From contig CANQOL010000005.1 in the NCBI GenBank assembly GCA_947625475.1, positions 1 through 64,000 on the forward strand: DNA of 64,000 bases. The letters are read 5' to 3'. Both the position numbers and the translations under genes were made by a program. Every line of letters begins with the position of its first letter. Positions within the stretch are counted from its first letter, which is position 1. Shown here in pieces: positions 61,580-64,000 of the stretch. This stretch comes from an uncultured Acetatifactor sp. GTDB taxonomy: Bacteria > Bacillota > Clostridia > Lachnospirales > Lachnospiraceae. The notes beneath the pieces are model-generated. The model was not told where the DNA came from, did no database searches, and saw only the letters and a list, made by a program, of their open reading frames with translations.

Positions 61580-63388
61580 ATGGCAGAAAACACAGCACAG
61601 AACACGGGCAGCACAGGAGAATATATACCCGGGAGGGGGGCACCCGCGCAGAGCGGCGCGGATGCTCTGAGGACGGCGGCGCCGGACACTCTCAGAGCCT
61701 CACTGGGGGATTTGTCCTCTGTTGAGCCCTGGAAGAAAAAGATGTATTCCCTTCACAGGCTGGGAAAGGACGCGGTCAGGGGAGACCTGGCGGAGGTGGG
61801 GGCCAATGCCTTTGACAAGCTGTTCGAGAAGCTGGCCGCAGGGGATCCCTCCCTGGGCGGAGGTGATTTTGCCAATGCCAATTCGGTTTACAGCAAGATG
61901 AAGATCCAGTCGCCCACAGAGCTGTTCTTTGTGGACGGAAAGCCCCTGAGGGAATATGCGGGAGCCAAGTATCCCGGTATGAAGGAGGCGGATCTGGATA
62001 GGGCCCTTAAGGCGGAGGCCATGGCGGCAGTGGTCAGCGGCAGACACTATGTGGAGATGGCCAGAGTGCAGATGGGAGAGGAAGGCGGCCTGCAGATCGG
62101 CGTCAGCCAGGTGAACATGGATCTGACCTTTTTGGACGATCAGACCGGGTTCCTCCGCAGCAGACCCTCGGATCTGGCGGCGAAGCTTAAGCAGGAGGAC
62201 AAGGGGAAAGAAAGCCGCCGGGAGGCGGTCCGGGAGAGCTTCGGATCCAGAGTGTCCGGCCTTCTGGCCGCGGAGCTGCGCAGAAAGGAGCTGCTGGATA
62301 CCCTGGATGCAGAGTCCGCGAAGAACACCGCAGATCTGTCAGCCTTTGCCGGATCCGGACCGGAGGGCCCTTCGGCGGAGGATTTCTCAAAGGCCGCGAG
62401 GGCGATCCGCCTGGATTCCGCCGGCCGGGAGAGCAGTGTCCGCTGCGATATCAATGTGTGGATGCTGGCCCAGGGCAGGAGCTTTTCGGAGATTCTCACC
62501 CTCTCTGAGGGGGAAAGAAAGAACGCGGGGAAGGGCTTCGTCCAATTCTGCAGCGAAAACGCGCTGACAGAGGATCTGGAAGCCGCGGAAAACCGGCCGA
62601 AGCTGCGGAAAATCGGAGAGCTGTGGCGGGCGGCTGCGGACAGGATTATGGAGTGCGGCCTGCCCAGGGTGGATCTGAAAAACCCTGCCTCCGCTCTGGC
62701 AGGCGCCATGGAGGCCGAGGCTCTCAGCACCTTCCTTCGGGATTTCAGCCGGAATACAGAGACCCTGAGGGGTACGCAGGCCTTTAAGGACGGATATGGG
62801 CCGGCGGATCAAGGGGAGAGATTTCAGCTGGCAGGCTGGTATGCGGACCGGGTGGAGAAATGTGTGAGGGACCAGGGGAAGGATCTCGCCGATATGCGGC
62901 AGCATGAATTTATGAGTGCCGTGTGCGACAGGCTGGCCCTGGATGCCTACGGGGGACTGTTCCAGGGAAAGAAGTTCTCCGGACTAAGCCAGGGCCGGGA
63001 GGCCCGGGAGCAGTTTGATATTCTGGCGGATGTCTCCGCAAAGCTGGCGGAGAAGCTGGAATCTGCCCTGAGGGAGAACCCCGGCCTGCAGCAGGAGTGC
63101 ACCGCCTACCTGAGAGAGGGAGGAAAGCCTCCCAAGGGTCTGAACCTGCAGGAGGCTGAAAAGGAGGTATACCGGACCCGCTCAAAGACATGGGAGGAAA
63201 AGACAAGTCTCATGCAGAGGGCCAGGGAAGAGGAGCGGAAAAAGACCGGCTACACCCAGCAGATGGCCGCCAAGGAAAAGAAGGCTCTCCAGGCGGGGCC
63301 CAAATCCAGGGACGGCGCCTCCTCCCAAAGGGGAGGGGCGGGAAAGTCCCAGCCCGACCGGCATACGGGCGGACCCTCCAGGAGCTGA
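61580..63388 (+). CDS. novel two-module protein, order Y-X (permuted paralogue)
   Basis: A 602-residue soluble protein. Module Y comes first (about 77-230): FDKLFEKLAAGDPSLGGGDF, TELFFVDGKPLREYAGA, SGRHYVEMA and RESFGSRVSGLLA. Module X follows (about 275-530): SFSEILTLSEGERKNAGKGF, LPRVDLKNP, LALDAYGGLFQG and AYLREGGKPPKG. The tail repeats the neighbour's YTQQMAAKEKK element and ends GGPSRS. Clear residue-by-residue matches in both modules show descent from the same parts, in circularly swapped order. AAAGGAG precedes ATG 61580, 112 bp after the previous gene, with no AT-rich promoter between, so the two are probably co-transcribed. Function unknown; no catalytic motif recognised. Confidence 0.7.
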   Translation: MAENTAQNTGSTGEYIPGRGAPAQSGADALRTAAPDTLRASLGDLSSVEPWKKKMYSLHRLGKDAVRGDLAEVGANAFDKLFEKLAAGDPSLGGGDFANANSVYSKMKIQSPTELFFVDGKPLREYAGAKYPGMKEADLDRALKAEAMAAVVSGRHYVEMARVQMGEEGGLQIGVSQVNMDLTFLDDQTGFLRSRPSDLAAKLKQEDKGKESRREAVRESFGSRVSGLLAAELRRKELLDTLDAESAKNTADLSAFAGSGPEGPSAEDFSKAARAIRLDSAGRESSVRCDINVWMLAQGRSFSEILTLSEGERKNAGKGFVQFCSENALTEDLEAAENRPKLRKIGELWRAAADRIMECGLPRVDLKNPASALAGAMEAEALSTFLRDFSRNTETLRGTQAFKDGYGPADQGERFQLAGWYADRVEKCVRDQGKDLADMRQHEFMSAVCDRLALDAYGGLFQGKKFSGLSQGREAREQFDILADVSAKLAEKLESALRENPGLQQECTAYLREGGKPPKGLNLQEAEKEVYRTRSKTWEEKTSLMQRAREEERKKTGYTQQMAAKEKKALQAGPKSRDGASSQRGGAGKSQPDRHTGGPSRS

Positions 63389-63410
63389 GCCGGGGAGAGC
63401 TCTCCCCGGC
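63389..63410 (+). other. perfect 22-bp palindrome after the Y-X gene
   Basis: Arms GCCGGGGAGAG/CTCTCCCCGGC with no spacer, beginning on the base after the TGA stop. There is no T run, so it is either a strong RNA hairpin or a dimer binding site. Confidence 0.6.
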
Positions 63411-63464
63411 AGGCCATAGATAGATTGAAAATCACAGTGATGTGCTGATTTTTCCCATGAGAAT

Positions 63465-63493
63465 TTGTGGCGCTCCGGAATGGGGATTAAAAT
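63465..63493 (+). promoter_or_regulatory. possible promoter of the third cluster gene
   Basis: TTGTGG (63465-63470), 17 bp, TAAAAT (63488-63493). The -35 is weak. Confidence 0.4.
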
Positions 63494-63561
63494 ATGAGAC
63501 ACACACATAGAAGAAGCAAAGCGGACTCCCGGATCGGCCGGGAGCGTAAGGAGGATGAAAA

Positions 63562-64000
63562 ATGGCAAAGACAAGACCTACAAACCCAACGCTGGGCGCT
63601 GCCGCCTCGGAAAGCAATGTGTATGTGGGAAGCGACTATCAGCCCAGATGGGGCTTTGACGGCACCCACACCGCAGTGCAGCGCACGGAGGGAGAACAGA
63701 GCCGGACAAAACAGGTCATCGGCGAGGAGGGCATGTTCAGCACTCTCAGCGACGCGGACCACACCGTGTTCTCCGATCAGGACGACAATCTGCGCATGGA
63801 CAGCAGCAGCCCCATGTATATGCACCCCTGCGAGGCATCCGCCGTGCAGAATAATGCCGCGGAGACAGACAGATACGCCAGTCTGGCTGCCCTGGGCGGT
63901 ATGTTTGGAGATCTGGATCCCCAGGCGCGGGAGAGCGCGGTGAATGACGGCGCGGCCCTGTTCGACCGGATGATTGCCACAGAGGGCAGAGGAATGGTGC
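63562..64000 (+). CDS. third novel cluster protein, 5' part only
   Basis: An open frame starts at ATG 63562 after a perfect AAGGAGG (63548-63554, 7-base spacing) and runs off the window with no stop in 146 codons. The product begins MAKTRPTNPTLGAAASESNV, then YVGSDYQPRWGFDG, FSTLSDADHTVFSDQDD, ETDRYASLAALGGMFGDLDP and ends in FDRMIATEGRGMV. There is no signal peptide. I recognise no family and see no clear module X or Y in this part. Same strand and spacing style as the two preceding genes suggest one functional group. Confidence 0.65.
   Translation, partial: MAKTRPTNPTLGAAASESNVYVGSDYQPRWGFDGTHTAVQRTEGEQSRTKQVIGEEGMFSTLSDADHTVFSDQDDNLRMDSSSPMYMHPCEASAVQNNAAETDRYASLAALGGMFGDLDPQARESAVNDGAALFDRMIATEGRGMV

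Overview
The window is G+C-rich, densely coded DNA from a Gram-positive anaerobe. It most likely comes from the Lachnospiraceae (Clostridia). The evidence is the gene content: a T-box-controlled aspS-gatCAB operon, a ZTP riboswitch, DUF4867, DUF6062 and DUF6106-type proteins, an AgrA/LytTR regulator, GH127/GH43 enzymes for plant arabinan and xylan sugars, and strong AGGAGG-type ribosome sites. No rRNA, tRNA, CRISPR array, IS element or phage module was seen.

Layout. 1-5 kb: a shortened chromate-transporter gene, an HD-Nudix fusion, a solitary winged-helix/PD-(D/E)XK nuclease and a P-loop kinase-like protein with a ParB-like tail. 5-9 kb: aroA and cysK from back-to-back promoters, then a MATE exporter. 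9-14.5 kb: a cytosolic sugar cluster (GH127, SDR epimerase, GH5) plus a macrodomain fusion. 14.4-21.4 kb: a HExxH protein, a vWA protein, the xylB / DUF4867 / fucose-isomerase-like run and a serine hydrolase. 21.4-25.6 kb: a 37-residue membrane peptide gene with its own promoter and terminator, divergent from a 1119-residue protein with a PLD-like core, then a small XRE regulator. 25.6-34.4 kb: T-box, aspS-gatC-gatA-gatB, a TrxB-like reductase and membrane proteins of unknown role. 34.5-42.4 kb: guaB, a ZTP riboswitch driving a split PurH (PurO-type cyclohydrolase plus separate AICAR transformylase), a DHH phosphoesterase, glnS and a MocR regulator. 42.5-48.9 kb: a YtxH-like anchored protein, TetR, DUF6062, an MBOAT/SGNH pair likely to acylate a surface polymer, and a uracil permease. 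49-50.2 kb: an AbiE type IV toxin-antitoxin remnant with intact antitoxin and operators but a truncated toxin. 50.1-58 kb: GH43, a 663-residue novel protein, a dipeptidase, XRE, a NagD-like HAD, an Rpn-type nuclease and a YczE-like protein.

The least explained part is 58.3-64 kb. An orphan LytTR response regulator diverges from a run of large soluble proteins of unknown function. The first two are paralogues built from the same two modules in opposite order (X-Y and Y-X). The shared promoter region holds degenerate repeats of about 40 bp, each containing an ACCGTT-type half-site that nearly matches the LytTR binding consensus. A third gene runs off the window. I regard this as the best candidate for an undescribed system.

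A second theme is short tandem repeats at or just beyond gene ends (27, 38-39, 34, 18 and 50 bp units), some continuing into the reading frames as repetitive protein tails.
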